This document shows positions 26,243-35,698 of a DNA stretch of 64,000 bases, in pieces. The stretch's first letter is position 1. Each line of letters opens with the position of its first letter. The stretch lies in NCBI GenBank assembly GCA_031275285.1, contig JAISOY010000041.1:1-64000 (forward strand). Direction: 5' to 3'. The stretch comes from Bacteroidales bacterium (GTDB lineage: Bacteria; Bacteroidota; Bacteroidia; Bacteroidales; UBA4181). The notes under the pieces are model-generated. The model saw only the letters and a program-made list of their open reading frames with translations. It was not told the origin of the DNA and did no database searches. The translations under genes were made by a program, and so were the position numbers.

Positions 26243-26899
26243 TCAGGTATTTTCGTCTAGGCTTTCATTGTTTTTTCTCATCATGGCGGCTGTGATAAAA
26301 ATATGTGATGCATAAAAAGTAGGCATCATCAAAAAATAGAGTGTATCATTTCTCACAAATTCGTGTAATGCAATGAGTGTATCAGAAAAGACAAGGCTGA
26401 GTATTCCTATGAAAAAAAGCCATCTGGATGTAGGGGATAAGGACAATTCCAGCGAAGCAGCTAAGGTACAGCAGGATATTATTAAATAAAGTAATACGGA
26501 TATCAGTAATAAATCATCGGAGATGGCCGGCTTTAATTTCAGCATGAAGAAAATACCGTAACCGACCAATGATAAAGCAAGCAAGAGAATATTGACCCTG
26601 CCATTCCTGATGCAAAAAGATAAATATCCAATATGTGCTAAAAAGTAAAGTCCGATCCCATAAATAAACCGATCCGGGAAATTCGCCCTATGTCCTAACA
26701 TCCAGTCTCCGGCAATGGAAATCAGAAAAGAAAGGGCAATTAACCATGCAGAGGTTTTTACTTCTTCTTCCGGAAATACCAATACGATGATGATACAAGA
26801 AAGAGATAATATCAAATGAAAGGCATATCCAAACCCGAGTACAGCGAGACATGCCGCTGTTATAGGGATGAGAAGTAACAGAAAAAGATAGTTTTTCAT
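26243..26899 (-). CDS. YhhN family membrane protein (lysoplasmalogenase-like)
   Basis: A 218-residue protein with about seven to eight membrane helices. It carries the YhhN family pattern: AGDWMLG at about residues 64-70, FLAHIGYLSF, and VFSDTLIALHEF near residue 170, where the conserved Asp residues lie. The human relative TMEM86B hydrolyses the vinyl-ether bond of lysoplasmalogens; whether this bacterial protein does so is unknown, though some anaerobic Bacteroidetes contain plasmalogens. The gene appears monocistronic. Confidence 0.82.
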   Translation of the reverse strand: MKNYLFLLLLIPITAACLAVLGFGYAFHLILSLSCIIIVLVFPEEEVKTSAWLIALSFLISIAGDWMLGHRANFPDRFIYGIGLYFLAHIGYLSFCIRNGRVNILLLALSLVGYGIFFMLKLKPAISDDLLLISVLLYLIISCCTLAASLELSLSPTSRWLFFIGILSLVFSDTLIALHEFVRNDTLYFLMMPTFYASHIFITAAMMRKNNESLDENT

Positions 26900-27034
26900 G
26901 GTTATTCGTATTTGTTATCTATAAGAAAGAGCAAGTTAATATTTTTTTTTAAGCAGACAATTTTAAAAGGCACCTGGTTGTGTTTCTTCCTAAGAAAACA
27001 ATTTGTAAAGGCCGATATTAATTAAAACCTGATT

Positions 27035-27565
27035 TTAACGAAAAAAGCTGAAATGTACATTCCCATAATTCCGGTGATCGATTAAGTTAGGATGAGATGA
27101 AAAATCCGTACGTCTGGAATGTTCGAGAATCAATATTCCTTCTGGGTTTAGTATATTTTTATTTAATATCAAATCCGGTATTTCAATGATCTTTTCCATG
27201 TCATAAGGGGGGTCGGCAAATATGATATCATATTGCTCCTTGCATATATTCAAAAAATGAAACACATCATCCCGTACCACCCGTATTTGTTGCAATCCTA
27301 TTTTTTTTATAACACTACGGATAAATGAAACATGCTGTGGGTCTATTTCTATTGAATGGATATTTCTTGCATCACGCGATGCAAATTCATAACTAATACT
27401 TCCAGTGCCGGCAAATAGATCCAACACATCTAAATTCTCAAAATCATACCTGTTGGAAAGAATATTGAACAAACCTTCCTTTGCAAAATCGGTAGTTGGC
27501 CGAAGCGTTAACCTGTTATCCGAAGGTATTTGCTTCCCCCGGTATTGACCACCTATGATGCGCAC
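27035..27565 (-). CDS. rsmD: 16S rRNA (guanine(966)-N2)-methyltransferase RsmD
   Basis: A 176-residue AdoMet-dependent methyltransferase that modifies G966 of 16S rRNA. The N-terminus MRIIGGQYRGKQI and LRPTTDFAKEGLFNIL are family signatures. The AdoMet loop is LDLFAGTGSISYE (about residues 48-60) and the catalytic motif is DPPY at 118-121. It overlaps the upstream DUF3822 gene by 13 nt, so translation is likely coupled. This rsmD-DUF3822 pairing is common in Bacteroidetes. Confidence 0.95.
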   Translation of the reverse strand: MRIIGGQYRGKQIPSDNRLTLRPTTDFAKEGLFNILSNRYDFENLDVLDLFAGTGSISYEFASRDARNIHSIEIDPQHVSFIRSVIKKIGLQQIRVVRDDVFHFLNICKEQYDIIFADPPYDMEKIIEIPDLILNKNILNPEGILILEHSRRTDFSSHPNLIDHRNYGNVHFSFFR

Positions 27566-28422
27566 CCGTATAAGTTAAACAGGTTTATAAATCTTTTTCT
27601 CATCGATTCTATAAGATAATGGCTGTAAGTTATTGTACTAAAAGGCTCACATTCATTTATCCGTAATACATACTTCCGGATCATTTCAACATAAAGCGGG
27701 CTCTCTTTCAATTCTCCGGCATAGGAAACACTAGTCGAAGATAGCGACATCTTATGAAGACTCAATACTCCTGCGAGAAAATAAATGGAATCTGCAGGAG
27801 TATTGACTTCAAATGTGTTGTATAGTAACAGTTGTTTGTTTTTTATAAGAAGAATATCCATATAACCACCATAAAAATGTAAGGTAATTGGTGAAGCTGG
27901 TTGTGGATGGAGCATCATCCATTCAATAAAAGGTGAAGCATGATGGAACCATTTAAGCTTTGGATGGTATTCTTCCAGTAATATTTTTATTTCAAGCGGA
28001 ACAGAAAAGACATTATATAATTGTGCCCCGGATACAAAGTTATGCATTACCTGTTCATTCTTCTTTACTCCATGGTTGAAGGATAAGTATTCTTCAGCAT
28101 CCGATGAATCGAAAAAACGCTCTGGAACTAAAGTAGAACGCGATGATACTTCAAGACACCAACAACTTTTATATGACGCTTGTAATAATTCATCTGTTTC
28201 AAAAATTTTTTTGCAAGAATCAATAAGGGTATTTAATCCTGCAAACTGATAATGCCGCAATACAATGTATTTGCTGATTACCGTGTTAAATATGCAAAAT
28301 GATAACCCCTTCTCTGCAATTTGGATGGATAAATGATAACTCTCTGATTGGGAAATATCAAAAATTTCATCAATCAGGTCTATATCTGCTTTTATCTCCG
28401 AATTATTCCCAGTTTCCGGCAT
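27553..28422 (-). CDS. DUF3822 family protein (predicted actin-like fold)
   Basis: A 289-residue Bacteroidetes-specific protein of unknown function. Landmarks are YHLSIQIAEKGLSFCIFN at about residues 29-46 and LHFYGGYMDILLIKNKQLLLYNTF. The latter is shaped like the phosphate-binding strands of actin/ASKHA ATPase folds, which is inference. It overlaps rsmD by 13 nt and the upstream gene by 20 nt, so all three are one tightly packed operon. A role in ribosome or envelope biology has not been shown. Confidence 0.8.
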   Translation of the reverse strand: MPETGNNSEIKADIDLIDEIFDISQSESYHLSIQIAEKGLSFCIFNTVISKYIVLRHYQFAGLNTLIDSCKKIFETDELLQASYKSCWCLEVSSRSTLVPERFFDSSDAEEYLSFNHGVKKNEQVMHNFVSGAQLYNVFSVPLEIKILLEEYHPKLKWFHHASPFIEWMMLHPQPASPITLHFYGGYMDILLIKNKQLLLYNTFEVNTPADSIYFLAGVLSLHKMSLSSTSVSYAGELKESPLYVEMIRKYVLRINECEPFSTITYSHYLIESMRKRFINLFNLYGCAS

Positions 28423-28999
28423 TATTGGTGGTTTCTTCCAAAGAACCGACTTTTAAACCTGCATATTTAACTGTCTTCTCTCTTTCCTTATTGAAGTTAA
28501 CCGTTAGTTGAGGATCCATGCCATGCAGCAATACATCATTGGAAACTTTAGCCTCAAATACGTTTACTTTCACCTTTCCGGCAATCAATGTTATAGTATC
28601 CATTTCAAATTCAACGCCGTCTGTATATGGTACGTAACGGATCGAATCAACAGGATACCCTTTTTTAAATAATGAATCCAAAACACTAACAAGGATGGTA
28701 TCCCGAACAAGACCTACAGAAACAGCCGCAGAATCATCTTCGTCACCGATTTGTTTTACCACTTTAAATTTTCCTGTTTTCAGAAAATTAATCAATGAAT
28801 CAAATTCGGAAGTATACACTTTATTTTCCGATCTATATGCTACCTGAGCTGTACGGATATCTTTCAAACGCTCGATGGTAGCGGCATAACGTTGGTTCTT
28901 TTCAGCATTGAACCGGAGCGGTTCCTGTATGCTTTCATAAACGAAATACCCCACTACAATTATTGCAATGGCTAGGATTACTTGAATAACTGTTTTCAT
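28403..28999 (-). CDS. Conserved membrane-anchored protein, pseudopilin-like
   Basis: A 198-residue protein with one N-terminal membrane helix (MKTVIQVILAIAIIVVGYFV) followed by a long helix and a soluble domain. The segment IRTAQVAYRSENKVYTSEFDSL at about residues 48-70 resembles the alpha-beta loop of type IV pilins and pseudopilins, although no prepilin cleavage site is visible. It lies first in the operon with DUF3822 and rsmD. A TATTTTTG -7 element on the minus strand at 29054-29047 may drive the operon. The function is unknown. Confidence 0.72.
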   Translation of the reverse strand: MKTVIQVILAIAIIVVGYFVYESIQEPLRFNAEKNQRYAATIERLKDIRTAQVAYRSENKVYTSEFDSLINFLKTGKFKVVKQIGDEDDSAAVSVGLVRDTILVSVLDSLFKKGYPVDSIRYVPYTDGVEFEMDTITLIAGKVKVNVFEAKVSNDVLLHGMDPQLTVNFNKEREKTVKYAGLKVGSLEETTNNAGNWE

Positions 29000-29102
29000 T
29001 ATTATTAATTTTTCTTTAATGTTTTTGGTTTGTTCGCTTTTATTGGCAAAAATATGAAAAAAAGTTAAAAAGAAATGATATCTTAGTAATTTATTATTTT
29101 TT

Positions 29103-30521
29103 ATGCTGAAAAATCATCTTAAAGATATTTTTTTCCATCACCTGAATTTTGAACCTACTGAAGGACAGAGAAATGTGATTGATGTTTTATCTGAGATGAT
29201 GGTAACGCCGGATAATCAACGGATTTCGCTCATTAAGGGGTATGCAGGAACCGGTAAAACTTCTGTGGTTTCAGCATTTGTCAAAACGTTGAATGATTTT
29301 AAAATACGATCCGTATTGATGGCTCCTACAGGTAGGGCTGCTAAAGTGTTAAGTGCATATTCAGAAAAAGAAGCTTTTACCATTCATAAAAAAATATACC
29401 GTCAAAAAAAATCAACAGATATATTCAGTTCTTTTCACCTTGATTACAACCCGGATCATCATACATTTTTTATTGTTGACGAAGCTTCCATGATTTCAAG
29501 GTATAGTACTGACCAAAATCTGTTTGGAAGTGGAAATCTTCTGGACGATCTGATACGGTTTGTATACAACGATCATCACTGCCAGCTGGTTTTAATCGGG
29601 GATACGGCTCAATTGCCTCCTGTAGGCCAGGAGGAAAGTCCGGCTTTGGATAAACATCTTCTGGAATCTTATGGTTTGAAAGTTTCCGAATGTTTGCTGA
29701 CCGAAGTGGTGCGGCAATCACGGGAATCCGGAATCCTATGTAATGCGACTATTGTACGTCAGATGATTTCCGGAAAACAGTCCGCTTTTCCGGTATTCCG
29801 GATGAATTTTCCCGATGTTCAACGTATTTCCGGAGAGGATTTAATCGAAACCATATCCGATGCTTATGAAAAGTATGGAATTGAAGAGACTGCCATTATT
29901 TGCCGGTCGAACAAACAAGCCAACCGGTATAATCAGGGAATACGCAATCGTGTTTTATACCGGGAAGAAGAGCTCACTCCCGGCGATCTGCTGATGGTGG
30001 TACGGAACAACTATTTTTGGATACAGGATTCGGAAGATATCAGTTTTATTGCCAATGGCGACATTGTTAAGGTAGTTCGCATCATCAGGTATTTTGAACG
30101 ATATGATTTCCGGTTTGCTGAAGTAGAACTGTCATTGCCCGATTACAATGACCGGGAATTTACAGCCATGATTATGCTGGACGTCTTATCTAGCGAAGTT
30201 GCATCCATTACTGCCGAACAAACACAAAAATTGTTTTACTCGGTAGCGGAAGACTATTCCCACATCCCGACAAAGAAGAAACGTTATGAAAAAATACGGG
30301 AAGATGCTTTCTTCAATGCTTTGCAGGTTAAGTATGCTTATGCAGTTACCTGTCACAAAGCACAGGGAGGACAATGGCAATATACCTTTCTTGACCAGGG
30401 CTGGGTCAAAAACGAATCTCCGGATATCGAATACTTAAGATGGCTATATACAGCTATCACGCGAGCCTCCGGAAAATTGTACCTGGTCAATTTTCCGGAT
30501 AAGTTTTTTAACGGGCTCTAA
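29103..30521 (+). CDS. RecD-like superfamily 1 DNA helicase
   Basis: A 472-residue helicase. Walker A is GYAGTGKTS at about residues 46-54, motif Ia is VLMAPTGRAAKVL, and Walker B is FFIVDEASMIS at about 121-131. The C-terminal part has the UvrD-like 2B/helicase motifs YAVTCHKAQGGQW and LYTAITRASGKLYLVN. This is the short Bacteroidetes type related to RecD2 and Dda, a 5'-to-3' helicase for repair or recombination, without the N-terminal extension of RecD2. Its stop lies only 4 nt from that of the convergent asmA-like gene, with no terminator between. Confidence 0.88.
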   Translation: MLKNHLKDIFFHHLNFEPTEGQRNVIDVLSEMMVTPDNQRISLIKGYAGTGKTSVVSAFVKTLNDFKIRSVLMAPTGRAAKVLSAYSEKEAFTIHKKIYRQKKSTDIFSSFHLDYNPDHHTFFIVDEASMISRYSTDQNLFGSGNLLDDLIRFVYNDHHCQLVLIGDTAQLPPVGQEESPALDKHLLESYGLKVSECLLTEVVRQSRESGILCNATIVRQMISGKQSAFPVFRMNFPDVQRISGEDLIETISDAYEKYGIEETAIICRSNKQANRYNQGIRNRVLYREEELTPGDLLMVVRNNYFWIQDSEDISFIANGDIVKVVRIIRYFERYDFRFAEVELSLPDYNDREFTAMIMLDVLSSEVASITAEQTQKLFYSVAEDYSHIPTKKKRYEKIREDAFFNALQVKYAYAVTCHKAQGGQWQYTFLDQGWVKNESPDIEYLRWLYTAITRASGKLYLVNFPDKFFNGL

Positions 30522-30525
30522 GTGA

Positions 30526-33279
30526 TTATTTGTTTTTTATTTCATCCGCTGTCTTATTAGCAGCGTCAAGAATATTCTGTATCTGTTTCTCCGTTTCCTG
30601 TTCTATTTTTTTTGCATTGGATTCACCCTCTTTGCGAAGCTTGTCGGCAGCTACTTTTACTAAACGTTTTTCGACTGTTGATTTTGATTCAGCCTCTTTC
30701 TCCAGTTTATCTGCGGCAGCATTGGCCTCAGAACGTGTTTTATCAGCCAGCTGTTTGGCTGCGCTACGCAGTTTTTCTGCCTGGTTTTGTGCATCAGCCA
30801 ATAACTTGTCTACCTGCGCATTCACTTCAGCTTTTGCCTGTTCCTTTGCTTCTTCTACTTTTTGTGTAACGGTTTCCGTTACAGCCTTGGTAATATCTCC
30901 TACCATATCGGCCATGCTCAGTTTTATTTCCGGTTTGGTAACAGTACCGCGGATACTTCCTGTAAGAGACAATTCTTTAATATTAGACCCTCCGGGGATA
31001 GATTTCAGGATGTCAGTAGCACCAACAGCTGCGACCGGAACTGAAGCCTTCAGATTGTAATTTAAAGTCATATCAAGTCCTTGATCTCCGGATAAATTGA
31101 GATTTACCTGATCGATCTTAAATTGCATTGGCTCGATCATGATCCTTCCATCCTTGACTTCAAATTTAATATTCAGATCTCCAGGTGATAATGTCCGTAG
31201 TTTCTCGTTTTTCAACACGTCCGCCAGGGTTCCCATCAGCTTTGAGTTCCGGATTTCAATATTATGAGTATTCAACTGTCCTTTCGACTGTACAGTATTC
31301 AATACCGGACTCATATGTTCATCAAGGATCGTATGGAGATTCAATAATGCAGATACTTTTCCGACATAATCCTGAGGGTCGGGAAAGATTTTCTGAAGCA
31401 TTGAAAACGAAGACAGAGTTGAAGTAATATCCAACCGTGAAATATCCAGATGAAAATCTATAAAAGGTTTTTTTATCTCCTGGGTGTTGTATTCTCCATT
31501 CAACACAACACTTCCTTCCAGAAGGTTCATCCCTAATTTTTCCATCCTGACTTTTCCATCTTTCACGAATAAGTTACCTACAGTACTACTGATGTCCAAT
31601 TTATCAAAATAGATATGATTAATTTTTGCATTAATCGTAAAGTCGATATTTTTAGGAACTTCAATGATAGATAACGGAACAGTATCCGTCTCGGTGGTTG
31701 TCTCTGTTTCTTCCCCTGACATGAACTCATTCAGGTCGATAACATTCGAAGAAAGGGATAAGTTCCCCCGGATTGTTGAACCTTTGAAAACATATGGGAT
31801 AAAATTTTCAAGCGAGCCTTTCAATGAAACATCAGTCCGTCCGACAACAGCATCAAGATTGACCAGGTGAACGACTTTAGGTGTAAAATCAAGATGGGTG
31901 CTCGAGATTTTGACTCCTTGAGGGAAATCCGGACTGGTAAAACTGAATCCGGTTAATTTCAACATTCCTTTGGCATCAAAATCTTCATATTGTTGTTTCT
32001 CAAGTGTAGACATACGTCCTGCCAGGATTAGATCACATTCCAATATGCCATTTAATTTCATGTCATCAAGCGGGATAATGCTTGAAATGGAATTGAAATC
32101 AATTATTCCCTTGAACTCTCCGGCTACCTGCAAATCACTTTCAGGTGTTTTTACATGCAATTCCAAATCGAAAGGATTTTTTGCCATTTCAAAATGAAAT
32201 TTGTTAACATCCAATGTGGTATTGTCAAATTTTACACCATCATAAAATAATTTCAAAGCAATATTGATTTTTTCAACGGATTGAGGGAGATCCGGATATT
32301 TGAACATGGCATCGTCCACATTCAGGGTCAGCCCTACATTCGGCATTTGCTTATCATTATAGGTTCCTTTTGCATAACCTTCAAGTGTGAGGTTTCCTTT
32401 GGTTTGTATCGATTCGAAATCCTTCATGTATACAGCCGGAATCAACGATAATAAGCTTTTGAAATCGGTACGTTCAGTGGCGAATGTAATATCAGTAATA
32501 ATATCATCACCTGGCATTTTTACCGTACCATCAAATTTCAGGATAATATCGTTGAGTTTAAATTGATTATGGTTGAAGGTAAAAGCCATGTTTTTTAAAT
32601 CGGCAGCAATGTCGGAAACGAAATTGATACGGGCATCCCTTACCATCCGTATATTATTCATCCAGAAATCAAGCGTTTTGATATCCAGCTGCATGGATAG
32701 TGTGGTGTTTTCCATTGACATATCCCCTTTCAAAAGGAAATCAAGATTTTTAACAGCAGCCGCCATTTTACTGGAATCATCACGATAAACGATCTGGGCA
32801 TTCCGTATTTCAAATTTCTTGAGTGATATCTGAATATCTGTATCCGAGCTTTCATCTTCTGTTTTTTCTTCAGGCTCGTCACTGGGCTTCATCACATCCC
32901 AGTTAACCTTTCCGTTTTCCAGAACATGTGCATATACTTTTGCCTGGTCCAGCAACACCGCTTTTATTTCGATATTGTCCATTTTAATTACACTCATAAT
33001 GTCTACCGTGACACTAAATCTTTTTAATGAAGCCAGTGTATCGGCTTCAAATTCTCCGGTTCCTACCACCTGCAGGTCTGATAAAGCGACATAGGCATTA
33101 GGGAAATTACGGATAAAAGATAATTTAAGATCCGAAAAATCAACTTTAACTGTAAGCATATTGTTCAGCTCTTTTTTAGCAATCTCAATGAGTTTACCTT
33201 TGAACAGAAAAGGAGTGATCAATAATACCAGAAAAAGAACAGCGATAACGATAAAAAAGATTTTAAGAAATTTTTTCAT
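30526..33279 (-). CDS. AsmA family protein with C-terminal coiled coil
   Basis: A 917-residue inner-membrane-anchored, mostly periplasmic protein. The N-terminus has one membrane helix (about residues 5-25). The AsmA region follows, starting LLITPFLFKGKLIEIAKKEL. Near residue 700 comes the conserved C-terminal AsmA segment (SPVLNTVQSKGQLNTHNIEI). Unusually, the last 110-120 residues form a charged, alanine-rich coiled coil (KVEEAKEQAKAEVNAQVDKL). AsmA-like proteins of this kind are thought to carry phospholipids to the outer membrane. Two candidate promoters lie upstream at 33397-33455. Confidence 0.87.
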   Translation of the reverse strand: MKKFLKIFFIVIAVLFLVLLITPFLFKGKLIEIAKKELNNMLTVKVDFSDLKLSFIRNFPNAYVALSDLQVVGTGEFEADTLASLKRFSVTVDIMSVIKMDNIEIKAVLLDQAKVYAHVLENGKVNWDVMKPSDEPEEKTEDESSDTDIQISLKKFEIRNAQIVYRDDSSKMAAAVKNLDFLLKGDMSMENTTLSMQLDIKTLDFWMNNIRMVRDARINFVSDIAADLKNMAFTFNHNQFKLNDIILKFDGTVKMPGDDIITDITFATERTDFKSLLSLIPAVYMKDFESIQTKGNLTLEGYAKGTYNDKQMPNVGLTLNVDDAMFKYPDLPQSVEKINIALKLFYDGVKFDNTTLDVNKFHFEMAKNPFDLELHVKTPESDLQVAGEFKGIIDFNSISSIIPLDDMKLNGILECDLILAGRMSTLEKQQYEDFDAKGMLKLTGFSFTSPDFPQGVKISSTHLDFTPKVVHLVNLDAVVGRTDVSLKGSLENFIPYVFKGSTIRGNLSLSSNVIDLNEFMSGEETETTTETDTVPLSIIEVPKNIDFTINAKINHIYFDKLDISSTVGNLFVKDGKVRMEKLGMNLLEGSVVLNGEYNTQEIKKPFIDFHLDISRLDITSTLSSFSMLQKIFPDPQDYVGKVSALLNLHTILDEHMSPVLNTVQSKGQLNTHNIEIRNSKLMGTLADVLKNEKLRTLSPGDLNIKFEVKDGRIMIEPMQFKIDQVNLNLSGDQGLDMTLNYNLKASVPVAAVGATDILKSIPGGSNIKELSLTGSIRGTVTKPEIKLSMADMVGDITKAVTETVTQKVEEAKEQAKAEVNAQVDKLLADAQNQAEKLRSAAKQLADKTRSEANAAADKLEKEAESKSTVEKRLVKVAADKLRKEGESNAKKIEQETEKQIQNILDAANKTADEIKNK

Positions 33280-33634
33280 GATAAAGGACTTTAATATTCA
33301 ACAAACGGCGTTTCTGTATTTTTTTAAAGAACGGAAAATGAATCGTTTTATTTTTGAAAAGAGATGATAAACTTTCAATATTCATAATAAATAAAACAAA
33401 TTTACTCAAATACTGTTCATAGAAGCAAAAGTAATTATATTATTACTTTCTGCAAATAAATATCAAAACAATCAATCCCTGTTTTTATTGTAAGGATATT
33501 CGTCTTTATTATTTTACAAATATTTTAGGGACAAATCCCGGAAGATGTTTTGTATAACCATAAAACTTTTGAAACTGCTGAAATATTATATACTTTTGAA
33601 CCATATTTGGTCGATCAGTCATGTAAATTAAGGT
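33280..33634. other. Divergent region between asmA-like gene and porin 2
   Basis: 355 bp. On the minus strand TTG at 33455-33453, a 19-nt spacer and TACTTTTG at 33433-33426 fit an asmA promoter with a leader of about 140 nt; a second candidate is TAAATTTG at 33404-33397. On the plus strand the porin promoter is at 33569-33598. No small gene is visible. Confidence 0.55.
33569..33598 (+). promoter_or_regulatory. Promoter of porin copy 2
   Basis: TTG at 33569-33571, a 19-nt spacer and TACTTTTG at 33591-33598, about 37 nt upstream of the start codon. Confidence 0.72.
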
Positions 33635-34762
33635 ATGAAAAAATTTTTACTCCTGTTGCTCCCGTTATGGGGAATCACACACCTATGGGCACAGGATTCG
33701 GAGAAAGAAAAAGACACAGAAATCTCATATATTCCGGAAATATATGGTGCGGTGAAGGCGAAATTTGAAACCAGTACCTATAATGGGTATCACCGCTTCA
33801 ATGTGAGAAATTCCAGGATAGGTGTTCGCGGATTGGTAAGTCCATATATGCAATATAGAATACAGATCGACTTCAATAATGAAGGCAAGATATCCATATT
33901 GGATTCATATGCTTCTTTCCTTTTTGGGAATTTTGATCTGTCGATCGGTCAACAGCAATATAAATTTAGTACGGACCTGGACCGTGGCCCTTCTTCAAAC
34001 ATGTTTGCTAACCGTTCTTTCCTTTCCAAATATCTTACCAGTTACTTCGGACAAGACCTGGCAGATGGTGTTCCGGTTGATTATGTCGGATCGATAGGGT
34101 CAAGGGATATTGGTGTTTTGTCCCGATACCGCTTTAGTGGTTTTCCGGTACTGCTCGTACTTGGAGTATTCAACGGATCAGGCAGCAACAATCCGGAATG
34201 GTCTGATCATATCAGTATGGTCTATCGTGTTGAAATAGGCCATAGTAAGGGACTGAAAGGTGCTGTCAGTCATTATAACGGTGCGACACCTGTTTCAAAC
34301 CATGTTGTTGAAACAGGAGGAACCTATGCTGTTGAAGAATTCAAACAGAACCTCTGGATGTGGGGAGGCGAACTTCATTATGTAGGTGACGATTTCAGGA
34401 TTGAAGCAGAATATGCCCAACGCAGGCTTAAAGATGAGGAACTTCATATTCTGACAGCTGCTCATGTACATGGTTATTATCAGTTTCATATACAGAATTC
34501 TGCAATAGATTATATTGCCCCTATTGCCCGCTGGGATATAGGTGACGGTATTGAATTTATCAATCAGAACAGCAATGCCATTGAGAGAGTATCGACACAG
34601 AGAGCAACCATAGGGGTTAATCTGGGGTTCATACAAAGATTGGTCGGATCGGAGTTACGGTTCAATTATGAAAAATATTTTTTCAGGCATACTCCATCTG
34701 ATCATGGTAAGAATTTGCTTTTTCAGGACAAATTCACCGTTGAGATTGTCGCTACTTTTTGA
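33635..34762 (+). CDS. Outer membrane porin (OprO/OprP-like), copy 2
   Basis: A 375-residue outer membrane beta-barrel with signal peptide MKKFLLLLLPLWGITHLWAQ. The N-terminal barrel shows YIPEIYGAVKAKFETSTYNG and the family-typical RNSRIGVRGLVSPYMQYRIQIDF, with LSIGQQQYKFSTDLD further on. The C-terminus closes with LLFQDKFTVEIVATF. It is clearly more like phosphate-selective porins O/P than copy 1 at 22608. The substrate is unknown. It is followed by a weak hairpin and then the convergent DoxX gene. Confidence 0.88.
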   Translation: MKKFLLLLLPLWGITHLWAQDSEKEKDTEISYIPEIYGAVKAKFETSTYNGYHRFNVRNSRIGVRGLVSPYMQYRIQIDFNNEGKISILDSYASFLFGNFDLSIGQQQYKFSTDLDRGPSSNMFANRSFLSKYLTSYFGQDLADGVPVDYVGSIGSRDIGVLSRYRFSGFPVLLVLGVFNGSGSNNPEWSDHISMVYRVEIGHSKGLKGAVSHYNGATPVSNHVVETGGTYAVEEFKQNLWMWGGELHYVGDDFRIEAEYAQRRLKDEELHILTAAHVHGYYQFHIQNSAIDYIAPIARWDIGDGIEFINQNSNAIERVSTQRATIGVNLGFIQRLVGSELRFNYEKYFFRHTPSDHGKNLLFQDKFTVEIVATF

Positions 34763-34797
34763 TCCGGTCTTATTAACAATTTTCAAACGATCGATCT

Positions 34798-34827
34798 TTC
34801 CATCTGATGTTCTGGTTCAGATGGAAA
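34798..34827. terminator. Hairpin between porin and DoxX genes (weak)
   Basis: TTTCCATCTGA at about 34798-34808 pairs with TCAGATGGAAA at 34817-34827. It lies between convergent genes but has no strong T-tract, so its terminator function is uncertain. Confidence 0.45.
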
Positions 34828-34874
34828 ATATCAGTTTTCAATCAATAGATCAGCCGTGAGACGATATCTATCCT

Positions 34875-35300
34875 TTAGTCCCAACGTCCTTTTCCCCCGG
34901 AAACACTGTATTGGCCCGAGCCCAAAAAGCAAATTGCAGCAGAAGCTAACAGGAATAATAAGTTTAATTCACCTTTAAGGCCGCCGGTGATCCCAAATGA
35001 AAATGCAGAAAGACCTAGTGCCAAAAAGAATGTCATTAACATGGTGAAAATGACGATTACTCCTGCAATTCTGGACCAGAGGCCAAGTACCAACAAAAGT
35101 GGAGCAATCACCTCTCCCACAGGAACACCATAAGCAATAAATTCAGGTAAGCCGCTTGATGACAGCAGTAATTTAATCGGATCAAGACCGTGGATCAGTT
35201 TATGCAAGCCATGTGGTAACAGAAGCATACCGACAGATATACGAAGTAATAACTTTCCTGTATCTTCATTTCTAATAAAAGTATCAAATTTAGTAGGCAT
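34875..35300 (-). CDS. DoxX family membrane protein
   Basis: A 141-residue protein with four predicted membrane helices. The DoxX features are LLRISVGMLLLPHGLHKLIHG near the N-terminus, PVGEVIAPLLLVLGLWSRIAG in the middle and GLKGELNLLFLLASAAICFLG near the end. Members are linked to quinone or thiosulfate-linked redox reactions or to membrane stability; the role here is not known. A -7 element, TACCTTTG on the minus strand at 35364-35357, lies about 57 nt upstream. Confidence 0.85.
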   Translation of the reverse strand: MPTKFDTFIRNEDTGKLLLRISVGMLLLPHGLHKLIHGLDPIKLLLSSSGLPEFIAYGVPVGEVIAPLLLVLGLWSRIAGVIVIFTMLMTFFLALGLSAFSFGITGGLKGELNLLFLLASAAICFLGSGQYSVSGGKGRWD

Positions 35301-35698
35301 AATTTATTCAATTTTGTTAGATACTGTCAATAAACTCATTAATATATTAATAGTGGCAAAGGTAAAAAAATCATGGAATACCCATCATATTTTGATCATT
35401 TTTTTAGAATTTACCTGTAAAATGCCATTTTTTAAAGATCATCTTACCATTTGTAGACTTTGTTGTTCTCATTCACTGAGAAATTTCAGTGATATTATAT
35501 CCGGTTATTCTTTTTCTATGCTTTTATCCCAATAATAAAGAGGTTTATAAAGGTTTTGAGATATAGAGGCATGAATAAAAATGAGATGAATTTTTCCGAT
35601 TTTAATATTTTTTTAGAAAGCTTTAACAATTGTTAAGAAATCACACTTTAATTTTGCAGTTGTATTGAAAACCATTTAAAATTTAGGAGGAATTTTTT
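35301..35698. other. Divergent region between DoxX and NEW3 genes
   Basis: 398 bp. It holds the DoxX -7 element and, on the plus strand, TAATTTTG at 35649-35656 with TTG at 35630-35632 (a 16-nt spacer, shorter than usual). AGGAGG at 35685-35690 lies 8 nt before the ATG. No other gene is visible. Confidence 0.5.
35685..35690 (+). promoter_or_regulatory. Strong Shine-Dalgarno AGGAGG for the NEW3 gene
   Basis: A perfect AGGAGG 8 nt before the start codon at 35699. Such perfect motifs are rare in Bacteroidetes mRNAs, whose translation usually relies on an AT-rich leader. The next two genes of the cassette also have AAGGAGG. Confidence 0.8.

Noticed and set aside
30530-31060. 176-codon open frame opposite the asmA-like coiled coil
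   Set aside because: It is a shadow of the alanine-rich tail; the low-complexity Ser/Phe/Ala product has no initiation signal.
22608-34762. The two porins as a recent duplication
   Set aside because: They share only family-level features and differ throughout; they are unrelated in context.
34798-34827. Hairpin as a confident terminator
   Set aside because: The stem is good but there is no T-tract on either strand; it is kept only as a low-confidence feature.
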